Shown piece by piece: positions 1 through 8,219 of a stretch of DNA of 64,000 nt. The DNA is taken from NCBI RefSeq assembly GCF_002849715.1, contig NZ_CP018863.1:2480001-2544000 (forward strand). Direction: 5' to 3'. Source of the DNA: Arthrobacter crystallopoietes. Its GTDB lineage: Bacteria > Actinomycetota > Actinomycetes > Actinomycetales > Micrococcaceae. A model generated the notes under the pieces. The model was not told the origin of the DNA. It was given only the letters and a program-made list of their open reading frames with translations, and made no database searches. Made by a program: the position numbers and the translations under genes. Position 1 is the first letter of the stretch. Each line of letters opens with the position of its first letter.

Positions 1-112
1 GCCCTTACGGACTAGATTATGTGCCCTGCATCACAAAAAGTATGGGTAGAACGTCAAGGGATTAACGGAAGACAGTGGACAGTCTGTAAAGGACTTCGTC
101 CCGCCGTCGAAA

Positions 113-1003
113 TCAACTCCCGGCAGTCGCCCGCCTCGCCCGGGTGGTGAACAGTACGCCCGCAATCACCAGACCCGCGCCGAGGATCTGCATTCCCGTG
201 ATCGTCTCGCCGAGGAGGAAGTAGGCGCCCAGCATCGTGCCCACTGGCAGGAAGTTCAGGTACACGGAGGCCTGCGAAGCACCCAGGATCGCAACGGCGC
301 GGTTGTAGAGGATCAGCGCCACCACGGAGGGAAAGACGCCCAGATAGACCAGCCCCCACCAATGGCCGCTGCTGCCCAGATCCGGCACCCCCAGGATCAG
401 CCACTCGCCCACCACAAACGGGAGCAGCATCAGCACGGACAGCCCGGTCATGACCAGCACCGAGCCGTAGGACGGGAACAGGTGCAGGTACTTCCGCACG
501 CCGATCGAGTACAGGGCCCAACTGGCCACGGCTCCGATCATCAGCGCGTCGCCGGCATTCCAGCCCAGATCCCCGAGTTGGAAGACCTGCCCTTCCAGTA
601 CCACCCAGACCGATCCGAAGAGCGAAAGCGCCACCCCGAAAAGCTGGATCCACCGCAGTTTTTCCCGCAGCAGCCAGGCGCTGAGTGCCACCGTCACCGC
701 CGGGATGGCCGCCTCCAGTACCGAAACGTTGGTGGCCGAGGTGAACTGCAACGCGGCGTACAGGAACGTGGTGAAGGCAGCCACCCCGGTCACGGTCATG
801 AACAGCAGCGGCTTGAAATGCTGCCGGAACAGCGGCGCGGCCTGCCGCGCGCCGCGGTACCCGACAGGCAGCAGGACCACGAACGCAATCGCCACCCGCA
901 GGAACGCGATGGTGAACGGCGGCAGGTCGTCCAGCGCTTTCCCCACAAGAATGTTGCCCGAATAAAAAACCACCACGAGAATGCACATCAGGTAGGCGCG
1001 CAT
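113..1003 (-). CDS. EamA/DMT-family transporter
   Basis: Predicted inner-membrane metabolite exporter of the drug/metabolite transporter superfamily, 296 residues, about the usual length. The chain is hydrophobic throughout, consistent with ten helices in two EamA repeats; the first begins MRAYLMCILVVVFYSG and a charged tail (TTRARRATAGS) ends it. The frame stays open far upstream, but the start at 1003 is chosen because GAGG lies about ten bases before it and the upstream translation is low-complexity read-through. It is divergent from the NAD(P)-binding gene at 1100. The substrate cannot be told from sequence. Confidence 0.88.
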   Translation of the reverse strand: MRAYLMCILVVVFYSGNILVGKALDDLPPFTIAFLRVAIAFVVLLPVGYRGARQAAPLFRQHFKPLLFMTVTGVAAFTTFLYAALQFTSATNVSVLEAAIPAVTVALSAWLLREKLRWIQLFGVALSLFGSVWVVLEGQVFQLGDLGWNAGDALMIGAVASWALYSIGVRKYLHLFPSYGSVLVMTGLSVLMLLPFVVGEWLILGVPDLGSSGHWWGLVYLGVFPSVVALILYNRAVAILGASQASVYLNFLPVGTMLGAYFLLGETITGMQILGAGLVIAGVLFTTRARRATAGS

Positions 1004-1099
1004 CACGGGTCCTCTATGATCAGCAGCAAGGGGCAACCTCAGCATCGCCCGTTGACGCCGCCCGCGCCAAATCGTTCCACCAGCAAAGGAGCCTGACCA

Positions 1100-1867
1100 G
1101 TGGCAGCAGTACTGCTGACCGGCGGAACCGGAGCCCTCGGCCGCGCCGTCGAACCCGCCTTGCTCGAGCGAGGCCACACGGTCCGCCTCCTCAGCCGGCG
1201 CGAGCCGCCCGCCGGGCGCGGGCCGGGCACCTGGGTGCGCGGTGACCTCCAAACCGGAGACGGCCTCGACACGGCGGCCCACGGCGTCGACACGATCATC
1301 CACTGTGCAACCTCCAACGGCCGCGGCGACATCAGAAGCACCGAAAACCTCATCGCAGCGGCCCGCAAGGCCGGCAACCCGCACCTGATCTACGTCTCGA
1401 TCGTCGGCGTGGACAGCATTCCGATGTCCTACTATCGGGCCAAATTCGAGGCCGAGCAGCGGGTCGAAACCTCCGCGCTGCCGTGGACCATCCTGCGCGC
1501 CGCCCAGTTCCACAAACTCGTTTTCGCCCTGTTCGCCGCGCAACGCCGGCTGCCGCTGGTCTTCGCCCCGGACCTCCTCTTCCAGCCAATTGACGTCCGC
1601 GATGTCGCAGCGCACCTGGCGGAACTGGCAGCCGCAGGCCCCGCGGGCAGGGCCCCGGACATCGGCGGCCCGGAAATACTCTCCGCCGAAGAAATTGCCC
1701 GCCTGACCCTCGAATCCCTCGGCGTACGACGGCGGGTGGTTCCGTTGCGATTCCCAGGCAAGATGTTCGCCGCGTACAAGGCGGGCAACAACCTCGTCCC
1801 CGGAAATCCGGTAGGAAAGCGGACCTTCGCCGAGTTCGCCGCCGAGCAGGTGGCTGCCGGTCCATAA
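1100..1867 (+). CDS. NAD(P)-binding NmrA/SDR-like protein
   Basis: An atypical short-chain dehydrogenase of the NmrA/NAD(P)H-binding type, 255 residues. The N-terminus carries the Rossmann glycine pattern TGGTGALGR (residues 7-15), followed by R/D-rich strands and a central YYRAKFEAEQ segment resembling the YxxxK region. Start is GTG with AAAGGA upstream. Such proteins act as quinone reductases, epimerases or redox sensors, and nothing here fixes the substrate. The gene stands alone, followed by a duplicated 22-base sequence. Confidence 0.85.
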   Translation: MAAVLLTGGTGALGRAVEPALLERGHTVRLLSRREPPAGRGPGTWVRGDLQTGDGLDTAAHGVDTIIHCATSNGRGDIRSTENLIAAARKAGNPHLIYVSIVGVDSIPMSYYRAKFEAEQRVETSALPWTILRAAQFHKLVFALFAAQRRLPLVFAPDLLFQPIDVRDVAAHLAELAAAGPAGRAPDIGGPEILSAEEIARLTLESLGVRRRVVPLRFPGKMFAAYKAGNNLVPGNPVGKRTFAEFAAEQVAAGP

Positions 1868-1882
1868 CTCGGGAAGCATGCG

Positions 1883-1929
1883 GCGGACCTAACCGGTGAA
1901 GCCCGCAGCGGACCTAACCGGTGAAGCCC
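1883..1929. repeat. tandem 22-bp direct repeat
   Basis: Two exact 22-base copies beginning GCGGACCTAACCGG, at 1883-1904 and 1908-1929, period 25. They lie in the 137-base gap between the NAD(P)-binding gene and the alcohol dehydrogenase. The tandem arrangement could hold a pair of regulator sites for the downstream gene or be a slippage duplication. Confidence 0.8.
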
Positions 1930-2004
1930 ACCGCGGACGGAGCATCCGTAGTCCAGATTGTGCCAGTCCAGACCCTTGAGAACTGATCAACCCGAAGGAG
2001 AACG

Positions 2005-3162
2005 ATGATCGCAGCCATCCTGCACTCAGCCATGCCAGCCGGACAGCCCGGACAGCCCGGACAGCCCGGCGGGACAGGGCCAACGCGCTATGCCGACGCG
2101 AAGCCCCTGGTTATCGAAGAACTAGAGCGGCCCGAACCGCGCGCCGGGGAGCTGGGCGTGTCCATTACGTATTCCAGCCTCTGCCACTCGGATCTGTCCG
2201 TGGTCGATGGTTCCCGCGTCCGCCCGCTGCCGATGGCGCTGGGGCATGAGGCGGTAGGGCGGGTAGTTACTGTGGGCGAGGGCGTCAATGACGTCAAAGA
2301 GGGCGACCACGTGGTGCTGGTTTTTGTCCCCAGCTGCGGAAGCTGCCGCGCCTGTGCTGCCGGCCGGCCCGCCCTCTGCCACCGCGCCGCCGAGACCAAC
2401 GGCTCCGGCGACCTGCTGCACGGCGAAGCCCTGCTGAAGACCGCCGAGGGAAAGCGGATCAACCACCATCTGGGCGTGTCCGCCTTCGCGGACTACGCCG
2501 TCGTTGCCCGCGAATCCGTCGTCGTCATCAACGATGATGTACCGGACACGGTGGCGGCGATGTTTGGCTGCGCGGTGCTGACGGGCATGGGTGCGGTGCT
2601 CAATACAGCTGCGGTCCAGGCCGGGCAGTCTGTTGCGGTGTTCGGCCTTGGCGCCGTGGGCCTTTCGGCGGTCATGGCGGCCAGCCTGGCCGGGGCCAGC
2701 GACATCATTGCGATTGATCCGAATCCGGGCAAACACCAGCTGGCCTTGGACTGCGGGGCCACCGCCGTGGGAACGCCGGACGACGCCGGAGAGCTGATCG
2801 CCGAGGCGACCGGCGACGGCGTCGACGTCGTGGTGGAAGCGGTCGGGTCCGCCAAGGTCATCGCTTCCTGCCTGGAGCACGTCACCCGCGGCGGTGCCGT
2901 GGTCTCCGTCGGCCTGCCCCACCCCTCGGCCGAGCTGACGGTCCCGGCCCTGCAGTTCGCCGGGGCGGGCAAGCGCCTGCTCGGGTCCTACATGGGCGAC
3001 GCGGTGCCGGAGCGGGACATTCCGCGGTACCTGGAGCACTGGCGGGCGGGAAAGCTGCCGGTGGAGCTGCTGTACACGGACACCAAACCGCTGCGCGAGA
3101 TCAATGAAGGCCTGGATGCGCTGGCAGCGGGGCAGGTGGTCCGCCGCCTCTTCCAGGCCTGA
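2005..3162 (+). CDS. zinc-dependent alcohol dehydrogenase (MDR family)
   Basis: Medium-chain NAD-dependent alcohol/aldehyde dehydrogenase, 385 residues. Catalytic zinc ligands are visible in LCHSDLS and GHEAVG, structural zinc cysteines in PSCGSCRACAAGRPALC, and the coenzyme fold in GLGAVGLS. It resembles class III-like dehydrogenases, though the alcohol used is unknown. Start ATG at 2005 has AAGGAG at good spacing. Odd: residues 11-21 hold a collagen-like GQPGQPGQPGG insertion encoded by a 9-base tandem repeat, inside what is normally the first beta strand region. Convergent with the ParA-like gene. Confidence 0.9.
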   Translation: MIAAILHSAMPAGQPGQPGQPGGTGPTRYADAKPLVIEELERPEPRAGELGVSITYSSLCHSDLSVVDGSRVRPLPMALGHEAVGRVVTVGEGVNDVKEGDHVVLVFVPSCGSCRACAAGRPALCHRAAETNGSGDLLHGEALLKTAEGKRINHHLGVSAFADYAVVARESVVVINDDVPDTVAAMFGCAVLTGMGAVLNTAAVQAGQSVAVFGLGAVGLSAVMAASLAGASDIIAIDPNPGKHQLALDCGATAVGTPDDAGELIAEATGDGVDVVVEAVGSAKVIASCLEHVTRGGAVVSVGLPHPSAELTVPALQFAGAGKRLLGSYMGDAVPERDIPRYLEHWRAGKLPVELLYTDTKPLREINEGLDALAAGQVVRRLFQA

Positions 3163-3169
3163 CGGCTGC

Positions 3170-4414
3170 CTAGAAGCCCCTCGCCACCGCGGCGGCCGCG
3201 CGCAGCCAGGCACGCTGGGTCTCCGGCTGCAGGGCGTTGAACCGGATGGGCCCGTTGACCAGCGCCGGGTCGTACGGAATCCGGACTACCTCGCGCACGA
3301 ATTCGCGGAAACCGGTCTCGATCCGGTCCGCCTCGATCTTCGCGCGCTTGCGGGTCTCTCCGGTCATGCCGCGGCCCGCGTCGGTCGATTCGGAGACAAT
3401 AACGACGGCGTTGCGCGCGAGTTCCGCTTCATGGTCACCGCGTGCCGCGAGGGTCTGCAGGGTGAGCCGCGCGGCCTCGGCCCGGTCTTCCATCGCGGTC
3501 ACCGGCACCACCAGCTGGTTGGTGTGGTCGATCATCCGGCGCCAGTTGGCGGAGCGGGAAGTGTTCCCGGAATCCATCACGATCAGCCGGTAGTACTTGC
3601 AGGCCACGCGGTGCGCGATGTCCACTTCCTCCGCGGTCACCTCGTGGTCGCCTTCCTCGTTTTCGTCCGAGCGCAGCACATCGAACTTGTCCGCCGCCTG
3701 GTGATGGACGTAGTGGGCAAGATCGGCCGCGTTGGATTCGGGGGAGAGGAGCTTGCTGGATGAGTCCACCAGATCCAGCACGCTCGAGGCATGCGGGCCC
3801 TGCTCGGTGCGCCAGCCCAGCGTGCCCTGTGACTCGTTGTTGTCCCACGCCAGCACCGGCCCGCCGCCGTAGCGGGCCAGAATGGCGCTGAGCATGACCA
3901 CGGTTGGAGTCTTGTTGGCCCCGCCCTTGCGATTGACGACGGCGACGGTCCGCGGCCCCGGCCAATGCTGGCTGACGAGCTGTATGTCCGCCCGCTCGGC
4001 CAGCTCTTCCTTGGACGGTTCCACCCGCACGCCCATTTTCGCCAGCACGCCGCGCCAGCCCTTGGTGGCGGGCTCCTTCGCCGAGCCGGTGACCAGGAAC
4101 GACGTCTCCCGAAGATCCCGCCGGCGCCGGGCCTGCACGCCCTCCTGCGGCTGGGGCCCCTGCTCGGCGTCCGTGGCACGTGGCCCGGAATCCGTACCAG
4201 CTGCCGGTTTCACCTCAGCCGGCGGGGGAGAAGTCTGAAGGTAACCCGCCTCCCGCGGGGACGCCGGTTCGCCGTCGTTCTGTTGCCTGCGCAGCCGCCG
4301 GCTGGGCGGCTGGAACTCGTCGGTGCCGGTGGTGTCCGGGTCAGAACGTTCTCCGGCGTCGTTGGTCCGAGTGGCAGCATCAGCTGCCGGAAAGTCCGGA
4401 ACTTGCCTGGTCAT
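3170..4414 (-). CDS. ParA/MinD-like P-loop ATPase with disordered N-terminus
   Basis: A 414-residue ATPase of the SIMIBI/ParA-MinD class. The deviant Walker A is NRKGGANKT (residues 161-169) and a Walker B-like LIVMDSGN follows near residue 290. The first 110 residues are Pro, Arg and Gln rich and probably disordered. No ParB or parS candidate is adjacent, so a chromosome or plasmid partition role is not supported by context. Related actinobacterial proteins with long N-terminal tails accompany secretion (EspI-like) or polar-localisation systems. The start has AGGA upstream. Confidence 0.82.
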   Translation of the reverse strand: MTRQVPDFPAADAATRTNDAGERSDPDTTGTDEFQPPSRRLRRQQNDGEPASPREAGYLQTSPPPAEVKPAAGTDSGPRATDAEQGPQPQEGVQARRRRDLRETSFLVTGSAKEPATKGWRGVLAKMGVRVEPSKEELAERADIQLVSQHWPGPRTVAVVNRKGGANKTPTVVMLSAILARYGGGPVLAWDNNESQGTLGWRTEQGPHASSVLDLVDSSSKLLSPESNAADLAHYVHHQAADKFDVLRSDENEEGDHEVTAEEVDIAHRVACKYYRLIVMDSGNTSRSANWRRMIDHTNQLVVPVTAMEDRAEAARLTLQTLAARGDHEAELARNAVVIVSESTDAGRGMTGETRKRAKIEADRIETGFREFVREVVRIPYDPALVNGPIRFNALQPETQRAWLRAAAAVARGF

Positions 4415-4553
4415 AGCCGTCCTATCATCCGGGGAGGTGAAATGATTTACTACTGATCATCTCCGGCCTGCTTCAGATGAACAAATGAAAACGGCAGTAA
4501 AGACGCATCTGTGGATAGTTCTGCCCATGCGGGCGCGGCGGGGTTTGCGGCGC

Positions 4554-5264
4554 TTAGCGCCCGTTGTCGCCGAGATCATAGCGGTACGTGCGGGCGCGCA
4601 TGCCGTCCCGGGTGGGGTGCTCGTCCACCGCGCTCCAGTTGAGGCGTTCATAAAACGGTGCCGCGCTGCCTTCGCCGAGCAGTGCGACCAGTTCCGCCCG
4701 CGTGGCCCCTGCAGTGTGCGCATCTTCCAGGAACCGGCTGAGGAGTTCCTGGCCGGCGCCGGTGCCCCGGGCAGCGGAGTCAACGGCAATGGCAGTAACG
4801 ACGGCGATCTGCCCGCCGGAAGCAGCGGTGGCCTCAGTCCTGGCGGCCGGTACGGCGGTGGGGGTGCGGCGCGATTTCGGCGTGAGGATCCGCTTGAGGT
4901 AGGCCCGCCCGCGGGTACGGACAAAGTGGGCGCCAAGCCGGGGCCGCTGGGCCAAAGCCAACAACCCTGCCAAGGCAAGCCGGACGCGGTGGCGGCGGAC
5001 GACGTCGTCAATATGGCGGAATTGATCGGTAGAGCCCACCAGGAAGCCGACGGCCTGCGCGCCCTGGTCATCAACGCGCTCGGCCACCAAAGCAATGCCA
5101 AAGGGCGAGTCGAGGAAGCTCGCATGCCAGCGGCGTACAAAGCGCTCGCCCATCTGCGGGAACAGCCCGTCGGGCACGTAGCGGCACTGCCAAGCCGCCA
5201 TGGTGGTGAGGTCGGTCGGCGTGGCCGGGCGCACGGTTACGCTCGGAACGTCTGGGGCAGGCAA
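4554..5264 (-). CDS. GNAT-family N-acetyltransferase
   Basis: Acetyl-CoA dependent N-acetyltransferase, about 236 residues. The acetyl-CoA motif is visible as AIAVDSAARGTGAGQELL, followed by a helix and a FYERLNW strand typical of motif B. A TTG start at 5264 is preferred because AGGAG sits five bases upstream and the fold begins at once (VTVRPATPTDL). An alternative GTG start at 5336 adds 24 residues but its GAGGA is directly against the codon. A basic Arg-rich insertion separates the two halves of the domain. Substrate unknown. Confidence 0.82.
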   Translation of the reverse strand: MPAPDVPSVTVRPATPTDLTTMAAWQCRYVPDGLFPQMGERFVRRWHASFLDSPFGIALVAERVDDQGAQAVGFLVGSTDQFRHIDDVVRRHRVRLALAGLLALAQRPRLGAHFVRTRGRAYLKRILTPKSRRTPTAVPAARTEATAASGGQIAVVTAIAVDSAARGTGAGQELLSRFLEDAHTAGATRAELVALLGEGSAAPFYERLNWSAVDEHPTRDGMRARTYRYDLGDNGR

Positions 5265-5548
5265 ATTAACTCCTGGGACGGGGAGGTGGCCAGCACCGAA
5301 CGCGGTTGTATCAATTGTCGACTGCAGACGGCCCACTCCTCTTTCTTTGATGACGTCTCATCTAATGTCTGTGCACAGTGTAAACGACCAACCTTTCCGC
5401 AAACTGACAAGCTCGGCAAGGCAGCCGCCGGACCCCGCCAAACGCCCCTCCCCAAGCGGCCCGTCCGCTCCTACACTTAACGCTTGGGGCGTGGACCGCC
5501 CGCGCCTTTCAGTAATCGGGTTCATTTACCAGAATGCAGGTGAGCGCA

Positions 5549-5941
5549 ATGACTGGACGTGTAGTGCATTTCGAGATTCCCGCGGAAGACGAGGAACGGG
5601 CAAGGAACTTTTACAACGCGGCCTTCGGCTGGAACATCCAGCCTATGCCGGAAATGAATTACAACATCGTCATGACCACGCCCTCCGATGACCAGGGCAT
5701 GCCGAAAGAGCCGGGCGCGATCAACGGCGGTATGTTCCGGCGGGAAGGCGAGCTGAAGACACCCATCATTACGCTCGACGTCGAGGACATCGATGCTGCG
5801 CTGGAGAAGGTGGGCAGCCTGGGCGGGTCCACGGTGGAAGCCAAAATGGCCGTCGGCGACATGGGGTTCGCGGCCTACTTCCGGGACAGCGAGGGGAATC
5901 TGATGGGCCTGTGGCAGACAGCCGCGGACTCCGGCGGTTAA
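5549..5941 (+). CDS. VOC (glyoxalase/bleomycin-resistance fold) protein
   Basis: Small 130-residue vicinal-oxygen-chelate protein with one complete module pair. It opens GRVVHFEIPAEDEERARNFY, the usual first strand and helix of the family, and has DVEDIDAALEKV in the second half. Start 5549 is chosen over 5534 because AGGTGAG precedes it at normal spacing. Members with this layout are often annotated as hydroxylases or lyases, but metal ligands are not conserved enough here to claim an activity. A GNAT gene follows closely. Confidence 0.85.
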   Translation: MTGRVVHFEIPAEDEERARNFYNAAFGWNIQPMPEMNYNIVMTTPSDDQGMPKEPGAINGGMFRREGELKTPIITLDVEDIDAALEKVGSLGGSTVEAKMAVGDMGFAAYFRDSEGNLMGLWQTAADSGG

Positions 5942-5976
5942 GGGGCAATCCGGCGGTTGCCCTTGCGGGAACTGCG

Positions 5977-6552
5977 ATGAATGGCAGAATCGCACTCATG
6001 AAGCTCCACCTGCCGCTCGCATGGCCCGCAGCGCCGCCATCGCACGCCGGCGTGGTGCTGCGTCCGTTCCGCGATTCCGACGCGCACCTCGCGGCCGAGC
6101 TCACGCAGGATCCGTACATTCGACTGATCAGCACCATTCCGGTCCGGCCCACCGCGGAAGAAGCGATGGAGTGGATCCTGCACCAGAACGGGCGCTTCAC
6201 CGAGGGGATGGGCTACTCCTTCGCCATCGCCGACGCCGCGACGGACCGGGCGCTCGGCCAGATCGGCATGTGGCTGAAGGCGGTGGAAACAGGAAGAGCG
6301 ACGGCGGGATACCTGGTTGCGCCGCCGGCACGCGGCCGCGGCGTGGGTGCAGCGGCGTTGTGCGCGCTCACCGCCTTCGCCTGGACTCTGCCCGTGCTGC
6401 ACCGCGTGGAGCTGTACATCGAACCGTGGAACACCGGGTCCATCCGCACGGCCGAAGCCGCCGGCTACCAGCGCGAAGGACTGCTGCGCAGCCACCAGAG
6501 CATCGGCGGCGAGCGGCGGGACATGCTGCTCTACGCCGCTATCCGGCCCTAG
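5977..6552 (+). CDS. GNAT acetyltransferase, RimJ/RimL type
   Basis: N-acetyltransferase of the RimJ/RimL group (about 191 residues), which acetylates protein N-termini or small amines. The motif GYLVAPPARGRGVGAAAL is the acetyl-CoA loop, and WNTGSIRTAEAAGYQREGLL is the characteristic RimJ/L C-terminal strand. Starts at 5977 or 5998 are both possible and ribosome-binding sites are weak. It follows the VOC gene by 35 bases and may be cotranscribed. Its stop overlaps the stop of the opposing gene at 6549. Confidence 0.85.
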   Translation: MNGRIALMKLHLPLAWPAAPPSHAGVVLRPFRDSDAHLAAELTQDPYIRLISTIPVRPTAEEAMEWILHQNGRFTEGMGYSFAIADAATDRALGQIGMWLKAVETGRATAGYLVAPPARGRGVGAAALCALTAFAWTLPVLHRVELYIEPWNTGSIRTAEAAGYQREGLLRSHQSIGGERRDMLLYAAIRP

Positions 6553-6992
6553 CGCGGGCGTGCCTCGTGGTGGGCCCGCCCGTGGGAGCGCCGGTCCTCT
6601 TTCATCTCGGCCTCGAACAGGTGCCGCTTACCTTCGGCGAGCTGATCGCGCGCGGCCTGCTCCACTGACTTGAACGCGGCGTAGTAGTTGTCGTCGTAGT
6701 CTTCGACGATCTGGAACGTCCACCGTCCGGCGATCACGTTCCGCCCCACAACCTCCTGCTCGACCCGGTCGGCCAGCTCGCCGTGCCCGGCCTGGCGCAG
6801 GAGCTCCGCGGCCTCGCCCAGGGCCAGGTCGGCCTTGCCGGTCAGGCGGTGGAAGCCGTACAGATAGCCGCGGGCGTGTTCAACGACCTCCAACGCCTCG
6901 GACAGCTTGCCCAGCGCTTCAACGGTTGCGTCATTCGTGCCCGCGGGGCGGCGGTGGGCATGGTCAGGACCATCATACGGAATGCTCGTCAT
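6549..6992 (-). CDS. conserved hypothetical protein
   Basis: A 147-residue soluble protein that I do not assign to a named family. It is mostly helical with a leucine/alanine-rich centre (EALGKLSEALEVVEHARGYL), an acidic-aromatic stretch (VEDYDDNYYAAFKSVEQ) and a charged His/Arg-rich tail. No signal peptide or membrane segment. Start is taken at MTSIPYDGPDHAHRR (6992). No good ribosome-binding site is seen, so a leaderless message is possible. It lies just after the terminator that follows the iron-binding lipoprotein gene. Confidence 0.7.
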   Translation of the reverse strand: MTSIPYDGPDHAHRRPAGTNDATVEALGKLSEALEVVEHARGYLYGFHRLTGKADLALGEAAELLRQAGHGELADRVEQEVVGRNVIAGRWTFQIVEDYDDNYYAAFKSVEQAARDQLAEGKRHLFEAEMKEDRRSHGRAHHEARPR

Positions 6993-7019
6993 GGGGAAAT
7001 TATTACCGCTGGAAGCGCA

Positions 7020-7061
7020 AAGTGCGACGCCGGCGCCCAACTTGGCACCGACGTCGCACTT
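7020..7061 (-). terminator. hairpin after the iron-binding lipoprotein gene
   Basis: Perfect 10-base stem AAGTGCGACG / CGTCGCACTT with a G/C-rich loop, placed 25 bases after the minus-strand lipoprotein stop. The plus-strand side is followed by GGTTTTTTGG, so the hairpin looks strongest for plus-strand transcripts, but gene order suggests it ends the minus-strand message. Confidence 0.65.
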
Positions 7062-7085
7062 GGTTTTTTGGTTTCGTTGGAGGGA

Positions 7086-8093
7086 CTACGGCAGCTGCGG
7101 GTCCACGCCGTAGTGCTCGGCCAGATCGGTGATCACGGCGTGCGCGCCCTGGATGCTGACCGAGGCGACGAAGGTTTCGTCGTCCACGTGGACAACGTCG
7201 CCCTTCAGTCGCTCCCACAGCGGGTTGGACTCGAAGGTCTTCTGCTGTTCGCGGGAGGCGTCGCCCTCGGCGCCCGAAGGCGTCCAGGCGCTGACCATGA
7301 CCAGGCCGGCGTCGGCCTTGAGGATCTGCTCCTCGGAGAGCGGGACGAAGATGGATTCGGTCGTGTCCGGCGCATCTTCGGGGCGGGGGATGTTCATATC
7401 GGCCATGATCTCGCCGATGAATGAATCGGTGGAGTACAGGCGCGCGGTGTCCTCGCCGGCGAAGCGCAGCAGTGAGTAGGTGGCTTCGGGGTTCTTCGCG
7501 AGGATTTCCTCGCCGACCTTCTTGGCGCGCTCTTCATAGCCGGCCACGAGCTCTTCGGCCTTGTCCTTCTTGCCCAGCGCCTCGCCGAGGAAGACCACGT
7601 TTTCCTTCCACGTGGGCCCGGTGCTGACCGAGAAGATGGTCGGCGCGATCTTGGAAAGCTGGTCGTAGAGCGCCTCGTGGCGGACCTGCGCGGAGACGAT
7701 CACGTCCGGCTCCAGCTCGAGGATCTTTTCCAGATTCGGCTCGGCGAGGGTGCCGACGTTGACCGCATCTGCGGTGGCTGCGTCCACGTCGCCGAGGTAG
7801 TCGGCGAACGGATCGCCCGGATCCTGCCGGTACTGGACGTAGCCGACCAGATCGGCCTCCAGCAGCAGGGCGGCATCGATGTAGCTCGGGTCGAGCGCGA
7901 CGACGCGCTTCGGCTCGGATTCGATGGTGGTTGAACCCATGGCATGTTCCATGGTCAGCGGGTAGCCGGAGCCGCCCGCAGGAGCGGAGGCGGCGCTGTC
8001 TTCGGTGGCGGCAGGTGCGCCGCAGGCGGCGGTGCCCAGGAGCGAGGCGCCGGCCACCAGTGCCAGCAATTTGGTCAGAACGGGTGTTTTCAT
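7086..8093 (-). CDS. iron-siderophore ABC transporter substrate-binding lipoprotein
   Basis: Extracytoplasmic receptor for ferric siderophores (PF01497/FecB-like), 335 residues. A lipoprotein signal ends SLLGTAACGAP with the lipidated Cys at 24. The fold begins RVVALDPSYIDAALLLEADLVGY and has the ILELEPDVIV segment typical of the family. Start 8093 is preferred (MKTPVLTKLLALVAG); a GTG 15 bases upstream is in frame. It is divergent from the permease and ATPase genes, sharing a promoter region with an iron box, so iron repression is expected. Confidence 0.93.
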   Translation of the reverse strand: MKTPVLTKLLALVAGASLLGTAACGAPAATEDSAASAPAGGSGYPLTMEHAMGSTTIESEPKRVVALDPSYIDAALLLEADLVGYVQYRQDPGDPFADYLGDVDAATADAVNVGTLAEPNLEKILELEPDVIVSAQVRHEALYDQLSKIAPTIFSVSTGPTWKENVVFLGEALGKKDKAEELVAGYEERAKKVGEEILAKNPEATYSLLRFAGEDTARLYSTDSFIGEIMADMNIPRPEDAPDTTESIFVPLSEEQILKADAGLVMVSAWTPSGAEGDASREQQKTFESNPLWERLKGDVVHVDDETFVASVSIQGAHAVITDLAEHYGVDPQLP

Positions 8094-8134
8094 GCGAGTC
8101 TCTTTCACGGTCTCAACGGCCTAAGCCGCGTAAC

Positions 8135-8153
8135 TTAGGTAAGGCTAAGCTTG
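8135..8153. promoter_or_regulatory. DtxR/IdeR-type iron box
   Basis: TTAGGTAAGGCTAAGCTTG matches the consensus TTAGGTTAGGCTAACCTAA at 15 of 19 positions. It lies between the divergent lipoprotein (start 8093) and permease (start 8220) genes. In actinobacteria the Fe(II)-bound regulator represses siderophore uptake from such sites, so both transcription units should be induced by iron starvation. Confidence 0.8.
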
Positions 8154-8219
8154 TCTCCGTCGTAGACTGTAGCAGTCGAAAAGACCGACGCTCCAAACCT
8201 CCCGTAATAGAAGGCGCTC

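Noticed and set aside
113..1879. 588-residue minus-strand frame over the first 1.9 kb
   Set aside because: Only the part from 1003 is transporter-like. The rest is antisense to the NAD(P)-binding gene.
3170..5264. ParA-like gene with adjacent GNAT considered as a plasmid or toxin-antitoxin module
   Set aside because: No ParB, no origin-like repeats and no small antitoxin-like partner; the GNAT is of the ordinary acetyltransferase type.
5369..5378. CTGTGCACAG palindrome between the GNAT and VOC genes, considered as a LexA or regulator site
   Set aside because: It does not match the actinobacterial SOS box, and a lone 10-base palindrome is too weak.
4485..5480. 331-residue plus-strand frame opposite the GNAT gene
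   Set aside because: No family similarity. The opposite strand has a clear acetyl-CoA motif.
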